Shown here: positions 1-13,860 of the stretch, in pieces
Layout of the letters: each line of letters opens with the position of its first letter
Position numbering within the stretch: the first letter of the stretch is position 1
NCBI GenBank assembly: GCA_013396635.1
Contig: WBMW01003834.1
Span: 672,541-736,540 of the forward strand
Source of the DNA: Penelope pileata
Lineage: Eukaryota > Chordata > Aves > Galliformes > Cracidae
Length of the DNA: 64,000 nucleotides
Direction: 5' to 3'
The notes under the pieces: generated by a model
What the model saw: only the letters and a program-made list of their open reading frames with translations
What the model was told of the DNA's origin: nothing
Database searches by the model: none
Program-made: the position numbers and the translations under genes

Positions 1-137
1 GGGCTCCCCCCTTCACCTCAACAGCTGCTTCCTCAGCCCAACGACTCACCCCAACGGCTCCCCCCTCAGCGGAACTACTCACCCCAATGGCTCCCGCCCG
101 CCAGCCCAACGACTCAGCCCAATGACTGACCCCTCAG
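1..137. repeat. Degenerate minisatellite, about 33-35 bp unit
   Basis: Three imperfect copies can be aligned at 37-69, 70-104 and 105-137, with a more diverged copy at 1-36. Each contains a CCCAAC/TGGCTC-type core followed by C-runs and CTCAG. The array is cut by the window edge, so its full length is unknown. Confidence 0.7.
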
Positions 138-3057
138 ACCCAGGCCCCGCTGAGCCCCTTCATGCCACTGCCACCCTCACCTGTCCCACTCGGGGTTTCA
201 GGCCCTGGCCCCATGTCCTTTGCTCACCTTCCTGCGGGTTGGGTCTCTCAGGCTCTGGAAGAGTCATAGGAAAGCTGTTTCCCGCCATAGGGAAGAGACC
301 CCTCAGCTTAAACACAGCTTTCTGCAGGCAGAGGCACGAATTTCACTGGGGAAGGGCAAAGCCTGGCAGCAGGAGCTGGGCTGGGCCTTCAGGAGGGGTG
401 CCACTGCCTTCCCTGCTGCCAGAGCTGAGGGACACATTTGGGGTGGCTGGGGTGCACCGAGGCATGGGGCAGGGTCTGTCCCCAGAGCCCATCCTGTCCG
501 CATGCTGCCTCACACAGGAGCTGGGCACCAGCTCAGGCTGCTCGGTCAAATGCTCCCACCATGTCTGTGAGCTCACATACAGAACTGCTGGCTGATGCAG
601 GTGCTGGAAGGTAAACACAGGTACTCGCAGCCAGGACCAGGGCTCAGGCAGTCCTGGCTCCTCATCAGTAACCACTCATAGGCAGCAGCTCTGGAAGGGG
701 TGGTCACAGCTGCAGGCAGATGTTTCTGCACCGTGTGATCAACACTGATGGAGAAGAACTAATTAAGTAATTGAGCATTGCTAAATAGTTTTATGCGAGT
801 TAAAAGTTACCGCATACATTTCAGTCGAGCATATTTTGCAAAGCAGCCTGTAGGTTCCCACTGTTGTCAGAGGTAGTGAGCATGGTGAGGTCCATTTCTG
901 CAGAAAAGCGTAACCATTATGGTCAGACCATTGTAGAAAACAGTGGGAAAGAAAAGTGAGTTAGCACAACAGATTGCCTGTGTTAATCCTCCTTTGATTT
1001 GCGGATGAATAACTTAAGAGAGAAGCTTCTTGAAAACAGCTGATTTGCTGCAGCTTGGTGGCTGTTCAGGAGGCACCCAGGACAGCATTAATGTCATCTG
1101 GATGCACTACTTTCACTTACCATTTAATCACTCAATTAACAATTCAGGCAAAAAGCCACACACACTTCATGCAAATATCTCGCTATCCATTAGACATAAT
1201 AAGTGAAATGAAATTACTATGAGGATATTTCTAAATCAGCAAATAATTGTTGTGTTTTTAAAAGCTGGTAGCATTGGTTAGCTGATGAGCAGGAGACATC
1301 AATGAGTATTTCTTGTATGCAGTTAGTATATGCCCTGGAGAAAAACTTTATTCATCCGTGCTGCCATGAGTTAAAAGCAGGAATGAGCCCAAGCTGCTAC
1401 CATGGTCTCACGTTTCCTTGCATTTGCTCTCTGCCTCAAAGCAACAATTGCATCTCTCAGCTGCTGTCTGCGGCACACTCACAGAATTTCATGCATTATT
1501 TCTTTTTACAGAAGTTCTACTCACACTGTATGGATTAGGATATGAACTATTTTGAACAATTTTTAAAAATATAATCAAAGATTCTATCAAAAGAAAGAGT
1601 AACCAACATGTCAAGTCCTTTGTTATATGCATGTGAACCTGTGGCGTTTACAGATGGAGCAAAAACTCAACTAAGCCTTCATTTGGACCCAAATAACTAC
1701 ATTTATGTCAATATAGGGTTTTGTGGACGCAGCAGAAAAGAAAGCATTTTGGCAAACGCAAGTGTTCTTGCATTTGTACCACTAAATTTTGCGTCAGAAA
1801 GAGCAAACCAAACGCTCATGAAAAGAAGCGAGTGCTGGGCTGCAGCATGCGGGAATGTCAGGACTCGTGTTTGCCAGGTCTCACACACAGCAACTGGAAA
1901 GACGTAGCATCTTTCTTTTGCTTTTTCCCATTTCACTACACTCAGCATATGTAAATTAGATGTCAAATGCAATACTACTTACTTAATAGCCCCATGGAAA
2001 AAGTACATTTCAAATGAAATTTAACACGCTTAAAATCGACTTTATCAGATCTGGAAACATGAATACTGTGTGCCTTGATAATGCTAAGGGATCAGAAAAT
2101 CAGATAGATCCAGATTTACTGTGGTGTTTTGTTTGTTTGTTTGTTTAAATGGTTTCCTTTCTGAACTTTTTTGCAGTTCTCGCTCAGGTAGAACATTATT
2201 GCAAGGTTTTCCCATTTGTGGTGACTCTCTTTGGGGACAGTTACAGCATTCCATTTATTCTGTATCTTAAATTTAGAACTACATATGCTACTTTTTTTCC
2301 TCTGTTGATCTGGGAATACGTAGAGCAATATGACTTTAAATTAATACTTGATTTAGCAGAAAGGGCCTTATAGATATGCATAAGATATAGTTTATGGCAG
2401 ACATAGGAATGTTGATTTAAAATGCCTAGCTCTTATTTGAATAGTATTTTAACCACAAATAACAGCTAGAGTAGTATGAATTTGGTGTGGATTTTCGTTT
2501 GGCTAGGTTTTTGCTCTGCTTCACTTTTGGTGATTGAACACTTTCAGAGTCTTGCTCCCTGATGCCACGCACAGGACACAACAGCAGCAGGCTGCCATTC
2601 AGGCTGGCCCTGCTGCATCTGGCACACAGAAACCTGGAGCAGACCATGAGGGCTCTCGCCGTGCTCCCGGTCAGCGCCTCGTTCTTACCGATGAGCCAGC
2701 CAGTAGCTCAAATTAATTGTAACCTCATCACGTTATGCTATTGCCAGGCAGTAAAAGAAGGCTAAATCACCACACTTCAAATGCATTCTTATTCACCTGC
2801 ATATCTGTCCATGCACACCTGTTTTTTATTTCTTTTACTACAGGATTCAGAGTGATCAGGAACAGAATCTCACTTCTGATTGAGGTGGAAGAGACATGAT
2901 ACATAATATACCCACCATGGGCTAGGCTAACAAGAAGGAGCACTGCAGCAGCTGAAAGGATACCATACACGTATCATCTGAGATGGCTGACCCATGGGGC
3001 AGAGGTCAGCTCTGATTTCCCTTCTGGTTTTTCAAAGTACTCCTACTTGTTATTATT

Positions 3058-3088
<31 letters not shown>

Positions 3089-6000
3089 CAAAAAAAAAAA
3101 AAAAAAAAAAAAAACAACGCCAACAATAATCAATTAAACACTNTTAAGGCCTTGCAATATATTATTCTCTTGTCTTGAAGTTCAACATTTGTCTCTTAAG
3201 CATACACTAGCCTTTTACCTCTTTGGTCATTTTTGGTCATTTAAACAGTGGAAGAGGAATTTTCAGAAATGTTCCAGTGACCTACTGTTATTGCTGTAAT
3301 TGCTTACAGCAAATCTCTTCACTGACTTCAGGAGGAACAGAACTAGACCGAAGTCTACCCTTCTCATTTTTCTACATATTTCCCCTCAGCCATCTACTGA
3401 CTGCTAATTCTGCATAGTTAACTGCTGAACATGCTTCCCTTCCCCCAGTAATCGTTATCAGAACAGAAAAGAGCCTACTTAGAAGCATAACAAAAAGTAA
3501 TGTATTGTAAACAGTTACAGATATTATTTTAAGTTTCAAAGAAAAATCTCACTGAAATGAGAATATTGTCCTGGTATTTAATGCTATTAGCCACATGCAG
3601 TTCTGTCAATCAGTCATCTGTAAGTGCAGGGCCAAGTTTACAAGTTTATATGCATTTACATCTGACGTTGTTGAGATAGTTTTAGGAAAAAGTCACTATC
3701 AGGAATTTTTCTTAATAAGCACCACTTGTGCCTGTAATTTTGTACATCTGGTACATGAATATTCCAGCAAGCACATTGCTGGCACACAGAACCACCAGAT
3801 CTCTACCAGTAGTTCATTAGAATCAGCAGAAGATTCTATCTGAAAAAAAAAAACAAAAAAACACCCACCATTTGTGCCTCTCAGGCACAGAAGATGGAAG
3901 GAAAAGGACATGACAGTAGAAGAAAAACCTCCACTCAAATGTGCCAAAAATTACCTTGACCTCTGAAGGGAAGCTGCTGTCCATCTGCCATCTGAAGAAG
4001 AGGGTACTATCAAGCAGTTCAGAGCCACAGAGCAGGGAACAGCAGCGCAGATGTTAAGGTAAGCTCAAATCTTGCTTCTCTCATCTTGAACAGCACATTG
4101 TCTTGCTTCTCCACTAGTAAAAAGCAACAAAATAAGATGACCTAATAGAAGTAATGTTAGCGGAATTTGAAAATCGGCATTTAAGGTTTTGATCACCAAT
4201 TCTTAGTGATCTGTGCAGGGACACTTCAAGTTTTCAGGTAGCTGCTACAGTTTGTATGTCATGTCTAAGGAAATTAGGTTGTGAATTTCTATGTAAAAAT
4301 GTAAAGAAGTTATTGATCTCACGGATTTCACAGCCTCTTACGTTAGACTTGAGTACCCTCTAGCTTAAATGCGACATTATTTCTAAACTGTAAAATGCAA
4401 CTGCGAACTGCAAGACAGTGAAATTTACTTACCAGGATATGAATTAAGAAACTGGTATAATTTCTTACCCATAGACTTTTCCTGGACACACATTATTACA
4501 CTGTAGATACCAGAGGAAAGAAATTACTATGGAAATGACTCAGGGACTTGAGAGTGTGACATACAATTTTATTTCTTCAAATACAAGATTGCTCACATCC
4601 AGTCCGTTTAGACATGGCAATACATTCCAGCATATTACATTATACCCAACAATGACAGTGTCAAGGACTGAAAAAAATAAATCAACAAATCCATTATACG
4701 TTAGTGAGTCAATTTACAGAAAAGCTCACGCAGCAAGAACACACGTAACCAAACATTTAAATACATTTGTAATACAAGATGGCCACATTAAATTGACCTG
4801 TGAACAGTGCACATAGCTTCTTTCATTTGCCTCCTCTACTCTCACAATATGAAGACTTGCTTTAAATTGCTTAAGAATTTCTTCTTTTTCTACTTTGCAC
4901 AGTTTTGAATCTAATCTTGTGAGGCACGCAGTACCAGGCAGGGTAGCAGTAGCCTGGCGGGTTTTTCCACCCAAGAGCAGACACTGGGACCTGCAGTTGT
5001 GGGTGGAGCGTGTTATGGCCACATGGCATACAGAAAAGTATCTTTTGCACAAAGAATGTTTGAATGGCCCATAAAATGCTGATGGCTCTCGGCTCCTGTT
5101 GCCTTTAATCTCAGCACTCAATGGCCAAATGATCATCTGCTGTAAGGTGAAGTCTCAGGGCCTGTCTGCACTGCAGAGTGACCCGAGCCTGGGAGCTTGG
5201 AGCACAGCACCTGCCCTGGACAAGCGGGTTGGACTTTGGCAGAGATCTGCTTCACGTTCCTCTGGGGCTGCCCCTCCTCTTCCTCCTCCTCGTACAGCAG
5301 CCACGGGAGGACAAGTGGACTTTTAGATAGCACAGATTAGGTGAATAAATAGCACAAATTAGGTGAATAAACACTCCTTGACTGATAAAACTGAGGGCTT
5401 CTGTGCTGAATTGCCTTTCTGTGCAAAGCGCTAAGAAAATAAGTTTGTTGTAAAACTTCTAAAAAAAAATCATTTGAAAGCATTATGCCTCTCAGTTTTC
5501 TACAGAAAACAACAATAGATGATCTAGACAGTATTATTCTATTGGACTACATGAGGCTTCTGGGAGCAGTGATAAAATCCATAAATTTTCTTCACAAAAC
5601 TGGAAATGCCAGCAGATTTCAACAGAAAAAATGGAAATATTTATTGCTCTCCTGCCTGCTTCTACTTTGTGTCAATCTTAAGTAACAGATTGTTTAAATA
5701 GTTTAAAAATCAGTCATTGCAATCCATCTCAATAAAAACGTAACCTGAAGATCAAGGTATGCTCAGCGTATGAATGACAGAAAAAAATGACTGATGGTAA
5801 TTTCGGGATACATTCAGGGATCCCGCTATGTCTTTCCACGAAAATGAAAGAGAAATTGTATTGTTAAAGCCCTACGTGTTATGTTGTAAGGGTATCCCAC
5901 TGAGATATTATTTACATCTTAATTTATACTTGATTACTAATAATTACCAAAATGATAAAGCTATCTATACGCAGTCCTTTACCTATAAATAACTGTTAGA

Positions 6001-6171
6001 AATACACTTTTAGTTATGAAAATTGGAGACAACAGCCAAACTGTAAAATATAACGAGACACTCTTATCCCCCTTGAACCAGCTAATAAATAAGTATAAAT
6101 ACATAAATATTGCAGAACAATTGTATATTCCTTGCACCAGTGGAGGTATATTATTTATCAATAGTAAAATC
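138..6171. other. Region downstream of MICAL2, no gene recognised
   Basis: Apart from the poly-A tract and the N near 3.1 kb, I see no coding exon with consensus splice sites and no RNA gene. The 4.5-5.1 kb part has a 136-codon minus-strand open frame and a UTR-like look and could be distal 3'UTR. In mammals PARVA follows MICAL2/MICALCL in the same direction; none of its coding sequence was recognised here. Confidence 0.5.
3061..3143. repeat. Long poly-A tract followed by an unresolved base
   Basis: About 54 nt of almost pure A are interrupted by single C bases (3061-3114), then an A/C-rich stretch and an n at 3143. It may be the tail of an old retrotransposed sequence, a simple repeat or an assembly weak point. 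No retrocopy body or target-site duplication was identified. Confidence 0.8.
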
Positions 6172-6177
6172 TTTATT
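6172..6177 (-). terminator. Possible polyadenylation signal for long MICAL2
   Basis: This is the first exact AATAAA on the minus strand below the stop at 7509, giving a 3'UTR of about 1.3 kb. Variant ATTAAA copies occur at 6988-6993 and 6895-6900, and further AATAAA copies at 5640-5645 and 4568-4573, so the true end could be anywhere between about 7.0 and 4.5 kb. Confidence 0.3.
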
Positions 6178-7508
6178 TTTCTAAAGGATATTTTCAATTT
6201 CTTACAGCAAAAACTGAAGTTCACTCATAAATTATTGTGACAAGATCCAGTGTGTCTGTTACCCTACAAGCAGTTACCAAGAGGTTTTTTAGCTTATATC
6301 TTTTGTAACAACAATGCTTATAGCTTTGGCTGTAAGACAGGCAACTCTTGCAAATAAGCACCATTCAAGAAATAATGAGAACATCAAATCTTCTCAGTCA
6401 AAGCATGAGGTAAAATGATATTCAAGAAGAGACAATCTTTCAGTCTCCTTTGAAAATGTAGTGCATCATACGTACAGTTGAAAATATTACCAATCTTAGA
6501 TTGCAGAATTGCTCATTTATGAAAGTACTTTAAAGTATGCTGAATATTAACGAGAATTTCTGCATATCTGCTGTGCCATGCATGTACAAAAAAGATAGCA
6601 GACTCTTCCTTTAAGCAAAAGATCTACATATATATATTTTTGAGCCACAATATAAATGTAATTTAAATACCGTCACAACATGTTCTATCCAACGTTGCCA
6701 TTGCAAAACTCAGTATTTTTTACAGTCCTGTTGAGAGGAATTATTCTAAGGGAGGTTTTTTTTGTTGTTGTTGTTTTTTTTTTTTTTTTTTAACTGCTAC
6801 ACCACTCATGAAACCCTATGATACTATTTGTGATGTATTTTATGAAGTAGGTCTGGATTACTATTTTGAAATACCGTTTTACAAAATACAGAGATTTAAT
6901 ATCATTTTATCATCTTGTTCAAAAATACACAGTGTTCTAAAACTTAAAAATACCTGGAAAATTATTTTCTGGCATTGTTTTCACAATTTTAATGAGTGCT
7001 TATACATAGTTATTAGTCAAAAGACTTTTCCTCCAGAAATAAAAACTAACCTTATTTCTGTATGAGATGCTTGCTTTTTGACCTTTAACTCATTCATCAT
7101 GGCTTGGCTATTCCAAAATATTAACAAAACCACACATAGAATCAGACAAACAGATAGAAAATAATGCCATCTCAAAAATACTACATGATGTCATCATGTT
7201 TCTTCGGAACTCTATTCTCAGCATTAAAATAAAATTCCAAGAAAACATCAGAGCCACAATTTCCCTTTCATGGACCATGATGCCCATCAGACAGGTAAAT
7301 CCAGCCCCATCTTTACTCTTGTGACTCTTGAAGCTGACAGTGAAGTGACTCACTCCAGCGTGAGCAGGGAAAATGCTTAAAAGCTTTTGATAACAAAGTG
7401 ACCTTTCCCAAATAACCTGACTTAAAATCTGAGTTACCTCATGTTCAGAAGACAGTACCTCCACGATTATGAACACTGCTGAAATTATGTTTGTTTGCAT
7501 ACAGCTGT
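6178..7508 (-). other. Probable 3'UTR of long MICAL2
   Basis: This AT-rich stretch directly follows the stop codon on the minus strand and has no splice-like structure or credible open frame. It includes a T-rich/GTT repeat tract (about 6753-6792) that reads as an A-rich tract on the transcript strand and could be a site of internal oligo-dT priming. The lower limit depends on which polyadenylation signal is used. Confidence 0.5.
6753..6792. repeat. T-rich tract with GTT repeats
   Basis: Runs of T flank a short (GTT)n series. It is a simple low-complexity repeat. Confidence 0.8.
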
Positions 7509-7693
7509 TTAAATCCCATTCAGCTGACAGTGCCTAGATAATATAATGCTTTCAAAGTGCTCATCTTCTACTTTTTCTTTCACTCTCTGCTCCTCTAAGG
7601 CAGACACGAGTTTGTCCCTTTCTTCAACCACTTTCATCATCTCAATGAAAATTTCATGTTCCTCATTTAGATCTGTCTCATCTTTGAGGCTGT
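7509..7693 (-). CDS. MICAL2: MICAL2 last exon, end of bMERB and stop codon
   Basis: The acceptor (gatctttcag) precedes 185 nt ending in TAA (7509-7511), phase 1 in. It encodes DSLKDETDLNEEHEIFIEMM then KVVEERDKLVSALEEQRVKE and finishes HFESIILSRHCQLNGI. From recall, human MICAL2/MICALCL ends in a closely similar HFES...SRGCQL sequence, while MICAL3 ends differently; this is the main reason for naming the gene MICAL2. Below the stop the strand continues as 3'UTR of uncertain length. Confidence 0.93.
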
Positions 7694-8664
7694 CTGAAAG
7701 ATCATGAAACAAGAGGTTAGAATCCAGATCATTCTGTTGTTATGCTTTGCATTTTAACTGTTGTTATACTTGAATTAATATTACAGTTGTCCCAAAATGA
7801 AGTCAGTAGTAAATATTTTTCATGTTACAGTTCAGGGAAAATTTCTCCTGCATTTAGGCCATTTAAAGTTGACCATTAAGGCCCCTAAAGCATGTAGTAG
7901 AACTTTTAGAACAATTTAGGCTGTGGAAGTGGTAGTAAGATTGCTACTTACATACAAAAACATTTTTAAGTGTTGCTTAAATATTACACCGTATTTAAGT
8001 GCTATATGGTAGGTAGAAGCTGCTGTGTTATGATGTGAAGTGCAAGGTAACTACATTTACACTGCACTTCAAGTTTAGCTTATAAAACTTAAAAAGCCCA
8101 ATCACTAAATGCAGAATCTGTAAGAAAATGAAAAGTGTTTTTCAGAAAAAAATACTGACAACTGCAGTCTCTTACATTCCATTTGCTTAGAACGTAACAG
8201 GATATTTTGGTGTTTTCAAGCGCTATGTATTCCCCTATCTGCCTGTATTTGTCATCTCCACACTCTCTTCTAAATCTGAATGAAAGGACAAACCCAAACT
8301 GTAGCCCCAAGTACATAAAAGCAATTCCAAAATACTCTGGCAATTAGTAGTTCTACAGTCAACATAACCTCTTGAGCTCACGTGACTAAAGAAATTACAT
8401 TCCATAGCTGCTCATCATCACACATCGGTTGGGTGTTGCTGCATGCATAGCACAATCAAGGGCACTACTTGTGCTTCTGACCCAACTTGGTGTAAAGCTG
8501 GTCAAGTTAGCTCAGCTGTCCTCACTGTAAGTCAGATGAAAGGTGCTCACAAGATGGATTTTGCTGGCTGAGCTGCACTTGCAGAGAAGCACAGGAGGAA
8601 AAGCATCAGCCCCTCCACTCCTCAGAGCAAGTAGGGACTCATACCAGCATGGTCTATGACTTAC
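7694..8664 (-). other. Intron of MICAL2
   Basis: Between the last two coding exons. AT-rich with no further feature seen. Confidence 0.85.
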
Positions 8665-8738
8665 CATCAACGGCCATCTTCTCTCTCAGCTTTTGTTCCA
8701 ACCTGCTTTGGTGGTCCTCCAATTCTAATTCTTGGGCT
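8665..8738 (-). CDS. MICAL2: MICAL2 exon, bMERB helix 2 to 3
   Basis: This 74-nt exon (phase 2 in, phase 1 out) has acceptor attgtaccag and donor GATG|gtaagt. It encodes AQELELEDHQSRLEQKLREK then MAVD. The AQELELEDHQSRLEQ sequence is typical of MICAL bMERB domains. Confidence 0.94.
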
Positions 8739-9607
8739 CTGGTACAATAAAAAGTATGTTAAATAATAAGATTTTTAAATAAAGACATATGTATGTTATT
8801 TCAACCAAGATTTTGTGTATTCTGTTTATCCAACGTTTTCTCCTCATGTGCAGACAAAGCTAAAAGCATTGCCTGTGCACAGCAATGCCAGAAGTATGAA
8901 CACTACCTTTTGCTTTATGTATTGGATTAAGCTCCTTCTTACACTGCGACACTTAGGGCTTTGACCAGCCGCACATCGGTGGTGCTCACATCATCAGTCT
9001 GGACCCGCCTGAGCCCTCCCATAAACAGAGCCCTGCCAGAACGAGTAACGACTGCTGTAGCTCTGAATGCCTTCTCACATCACCCAGAAAAAGTGAAGAA
9101 AATATCTGGGGGCCACCTACACCTGTCTGCGGAGCATGTTTCAGAGGAAGAGAGGTGGCATACTGGCAGCTACAGCCAGTATTGTTTCCATGAACTGCAA
9201 ACAGTGGCACATAAGGCAGTTTTTATTGGCTTGGTGCACACGCTTGTTTCATCCCTGGAGTGAATTCCTTGATCTTTTCTCTCATGAGGTACACTTGTCA
9301 GACTGTTTTTCTTCTACAGGAGGAAAGTGCCCAAGCATTCATTAGACCCATGTTACATTAAGGCTGCACATCCATACGCTGTAGCAGTTTCAAGTATCCT
9401 ATAGGACCGAAATAATCAAACCACGATGAGAAGGAATGACAAGGAGGTCTCAACTGAAAATCTGTGTTCAAAACAGGCTGTACACTGGCTATGTTCATTC
9501 TATGACAGTTCCAAATTCCATCTCATAGTAATATGTTCAGATGTCATATGAGTACAAGTTTCTGTCTCCCCTCTGCATCTTTTGTGCTAATTCTCGTCCT
9601 TACTTAC
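8739..9607 (-). other. Intron of MICAL2
   Basis: Ordinary intron between bMERB exons. A 100-codon plus-strand frame near 9.0-9.26 kb has no coding support. Confidence 0.85.
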
Positions 9608-9701
9608 ACAATCAAGAGCTCGGACTCGTAACGCATTAATTTATTCTTCTCCAGGACCAGCTCAAACCACTCATGTAGCATCTGAGTTTCATCCTGTGTG
9701 C
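9608..9701 (-). CDS. MICAL2: MICAL2 exon, bMERB helix 2
   Basis: Acceptor aacagtttcag and donor TTGT|gtaagt bound 94 nt, phase 1 in and phase 2 out. The protein reads GTQDETQMLHEWFELVLEKN then KLMRYESELLIV. WFELVLEKNKLxRYESEL is diagnostic of the central bMERB helix of MICAL family members, part of the Rab-binding surface. Confidence 0.94.
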
Positions 9702-12700
9702 CTGAAACTGTTTAAAATAGCAGAGTTGAATATGCATTACTGGGTTTCCTTCCAATGCTCCTGCCACTTAAGGTCACTTTAAGCGATTCTCATTTGTAAG
9801 GCTAGGTGAGCCCCGACGTAGATTTATTTTTCTTCTCTGTGCAACTTACATCAGTACTGTCCAGACATAAAACATACAACATGCCTGTTTATGTTTGGTT
9901 GGATGCTGTAGCTTATTGAAGTTAAAGTTGCATTAGATTTATAAACACTGCTTGGAAGTTAGTTTTTTTCTTTAAATGTTTTTTTTTTTTCTTCTTCTTT
10001 AGTTGTCACTTTCATTTAGTTCTGCCCTTGACAACATAGTTTCTTTATTGACAGCAGACTTCAGATTTCTCTACATGAATAGATATTCCAATAATGCAGG
10101 CAGATTCAGCATGTACTTGCAGGCAGGTATCACCTGAGTCCCTGCTTCCAGTGGGCATCACAAGCACAATCAAATTCCCTACCGATTTTAATTCCTTTGC
10201 CAACTGGCCTCTAAATCTGCACTTGCTTTGATTGGCAGAAAAGCTGCAGTACAGGAAAAATCCTTTATTTTGGGGTGATTTTGTAACAATCGGGGTTAGG
10301 GCATTACTGGTAGCACGGTACATACACATAACAAGAGATGGTTTATCTCCCAAATTGTTCGCAGGCTGAGGCCATTTAAGAGCAGGATGGATTCCTCTTC
10401 TACCATGTAAGAGCCTTTACTGCTCTGAAATGCAGCCTGTGCAAAGTCTTTGCAAGGAAGAACCCCTCAGTGTTTCTCAGTGGCAGGTCAGAGTGCGGTA
10501 CAGGGCACGTGCCCCTTCATGTGGCCCTCCCCAGACATCCTCCTTTGAGTCCATCCAGTGTCCTTGGATTGAAAGTTCCTTGGATGTAATGACCAGAGGA
10601 GATGGTAATTAACTTCCCTACCGTATTAATCAAAAATGGATTCTTGCTTACATATTGCTCTCCTTTTCCTTTGCTAACTTATCTGTGAATGAGTAGGTAA
10701 ACTCGTTTTACCAACTGTATTCGTCAATGAAGCCTGTCAAGAGAATATTTAATCTCAATGATGCTCCTAATCAAGCTGAGGCTGTCCACTTTCTCAAGTG
10801 GACAAAGTTACTTCTCTTTCCCCCCCCACCACCACCTTTTTAACATGCTCCTCACTTTGTGTTTTCCATCAATTTTTTTCCCCACCAAACAGAAACACTC
10901 AGCCACCCTTTGGCATGATCTCAGCACTGATACAGAATTACAGTCAGGCACTGCCATCCCAGAAAGCCCAGGCCACCTTGTGCCAGCATCAGAAGTGCAT
11001 GGGCCCTGTGCCAAGGACAGGAGTCACGCTGACTTGCACACTGTTTGGTGATTTCCCATTGAGATTTGACCCCAATCTGAAGTTACCGTGAAACAGGAGG
11101 ATAAAGCAGCAGGAGAATGCAAAGAAATATCGGACTGATTTCTGCCTGTCTCCATAAAAAATAGGCAGCAAAAGATGTATTTCTGTGGGATCTTCCAGGT
11201 CAGCAAGCGATGATATAAACATCTTTTCAGAGTGACTGCCAGAGCAGTTCTTGCAGGGATGTGTCAATGGTAGCTTCTCACAGACTCAGCACTGGGATGT
11301 GGTGTTAGTATCCAGAGCCTTCCATCTTCACATGCCATCATCAGAAGCTATCATCCAAACTCGATTTATCATAGTGTCAGTAACTCCTGACATAGTGTCA
11401 GTTTAACTCCTCCTTAGGAGCTAAACCTCACATTCCTTATTCACGGAGGTTTTCTGCTGATCTCTTTTGACTCTAGTGGAAATTCTGAGAAACCGTGGAT
11501 AGATCTTTGTGAAATCAAAAACCGTCCACAATATGTGCAGATGTTTGTTCACCTTCCAAAACAGAGGTCTTTTTATTTTAGTTGGATTTCTTTCATGTTC
11601 TGTCAACACAGATTTTCTTCTTTACAGCCATTCTCCATGATTTGTTTAGTCAATTGATTGGTTATGCTAATTTCAGTGGAAAACATGTTTGGGGATTTTT
11701 GTTTCTGTATTTTCTTGTAGGCAGAGGATCTCTATAAGCCTCCACAAATGTCAATGGGAAACAAAGCAGTGATACATTAATGATTTATTATTTGGTATTT
11801 AGAATCAGAATAAAGGGAATAAGAGCCATGGAAAAATATTCATAGGACTGATATTATTTCTTTTTCTTTCTTTCTTTCTTTTTTTTAAATGCATGAATTG
11901 TCACTACAATTAAAAGATCATCAAAGCCTCATTTTGCTCTTCAGTCTTCATGGCAGTTGTTTCACACCCACGCATGTTCTCTTCTAATTCAGCTGAGGAG
12001 CTAATGAATAACTCCTCCTAACAAAGGGGCCATTCATCCTCTGCTTACGGAATTATTAGAGGAGAGTTGCGTAAATGTCACTGAAGACTAGTGTTTGCAG
12101 GCCTGTCTCTAAATTTGGTTATTCACAACCTTTCCAGCTCAATATTATTGCTGAACCGTGATCGTTTTCTAATCACCTTAATAATACCTATTAAACCACT
12201 TGAATTACATAAGCACAGACCTGCTTAAATACAACTTAACCTAATAAACACTGGTCATTCATTAAACAATAATGCCCATTATTTTTAAGAAGGTTGAATG
12301 GAACATTAAACTCACTGATTCCTGCATCATTACACATATGTTAATACAAGTGACAAAGCACTCACATTTTGTTTGGGAAGCTTGCAGCTTTGTGCTTTTG
12401 AACCAGAAGAGTTATTGAGAGACAGCAACATCCTACGTTTCAGTATCTGCCCTATTTGTAACTGGCCACCTACACGCAAACAATCAACAGGGAGAAAAAA
12501 TAGTACTTTCACCTTAATGAGGGCAATCCAATTACTAAGGATGGGAAGAGAATGAGAAGCATCAATCTCTTGGCAGACAGCCTTCTTTAGGAAATGCGAT
12601 TGTCAAAACAGCAAAAACAAGAGGTGGCTCTAGGCCATTTACCCTCTATTCTGCATCTATCCCAAGAGCTAGAAATCTCTTGCCCCTCATATTTTTCATA

Positions 12701-13860
12701 TCTCTGAAACCATCCACCCTTATTCAAACCAGCAGTAAAGAACAAAGCTAACACACCAGACTTCACAGCCTCATTAGGAGTGTTTCTCATAGGTGGTAAT
12801 GTGGGTGCTATTTGATAAATCGTTGTGTTTTTGTTTAAGAAAAAAATGATGCTAGCCTTGTAAATAACATTTGAAATAGATTATCAGCATTATCAGTTAT
12901 AGGAAATCTGTTAATAAAAGTAGGACAGCTACTCTTGTTAAACTGGATAATTTGGTGTTAGAATAAGGGCGATAACTGCTAAGGGATAAGGCATTGAAAC
13001 AGTCAGCGTGTAGAGATTTTGCTGGGTTGCCAAGCTAAGATGACAAGGTCTGGTACCAAAACATGCTGTGCAACTGCCTGTCCCAAAAGCTTGAGGTTTA
13101 TCTTTCTTGAACAAAGGTGAATAGATTTTTGCAATTGCACTGTCAACTCCCCAGAAGCGTTTTGGCATGGAAATACAGCCCCCCTGAATTTACTTACACA
13201 CATGGGTCTCACCCTCACCACCTTTTTGTCCTAACCCACTCCACTGCAGGTGGTTTCTCCAGCTTCACGCTGCCAGCACTGGGGAGCACTAGGAGCATGC
13301 TGAGGTTTGGGGTGCTGGACACTGTCTGTTTAGGTGACCGAAAGCCTCACCCAGGACGACATCCCTGCTATCTTCCAGCCTTTTGGGGGTAGTGAGACTG
13401 CAGGCTGCTGTTGCTATAGCATGGCCATCACCCTAATTGTATTAATGGCATTTCACATGCCAGGAGAAGTCATTAAGGACTTTGTTACTAGGTAAGAAGT
13501 GTTGCTGGCTTGGTAACTGAGACACAGCTCCTGGAAACTGCACTGGTTCTCTCCCAAAGATGAAACAAAGCTCAAGATGGAATTTGAAAAAAAATGGGGT
13601 GGGGTAGTGGGGAATGTAGATTCATGCTTAACAGCAAAGCAAATACTTCCAAGTCTGTGACAACCAACAGAATTTTACAGTGTTCAACTGAAGTGTGCCT
13701 GAGCTAAGAGAGTTTGAGGAAAAGGGTAAGCAAGCATTTATGTCCTTCTGGTTTTCATTTAAAATTTTGCACCAAATTCAAAGACAAAAATAAAATACCT
13801 CCTCTTAAAACAAACGAACAGTAACAACCCAAAACCATCAACAAGCACTGCTTCATTTAC
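9702..13860 (-). other. Intron of MICAL2
   Basis: A 4.2-kb intron with the CTTT repeat at 11.86 kb. I see no exon consistent with the phase-1 junction. Confidence 0.8.
11858..11886. repeat. (CTTT)n microsatellite
   Basis: Short tandem CTTT units end in a T run, within a MICAL2 intron. Confidence 0.75.

Noticed and set aside
4726..5136. 136-codon minus-strand frame downstream of MICAL2
   Set aside because: No homology recognised and no clear start context. More likely distal 3'UTR or intergenic sequence.
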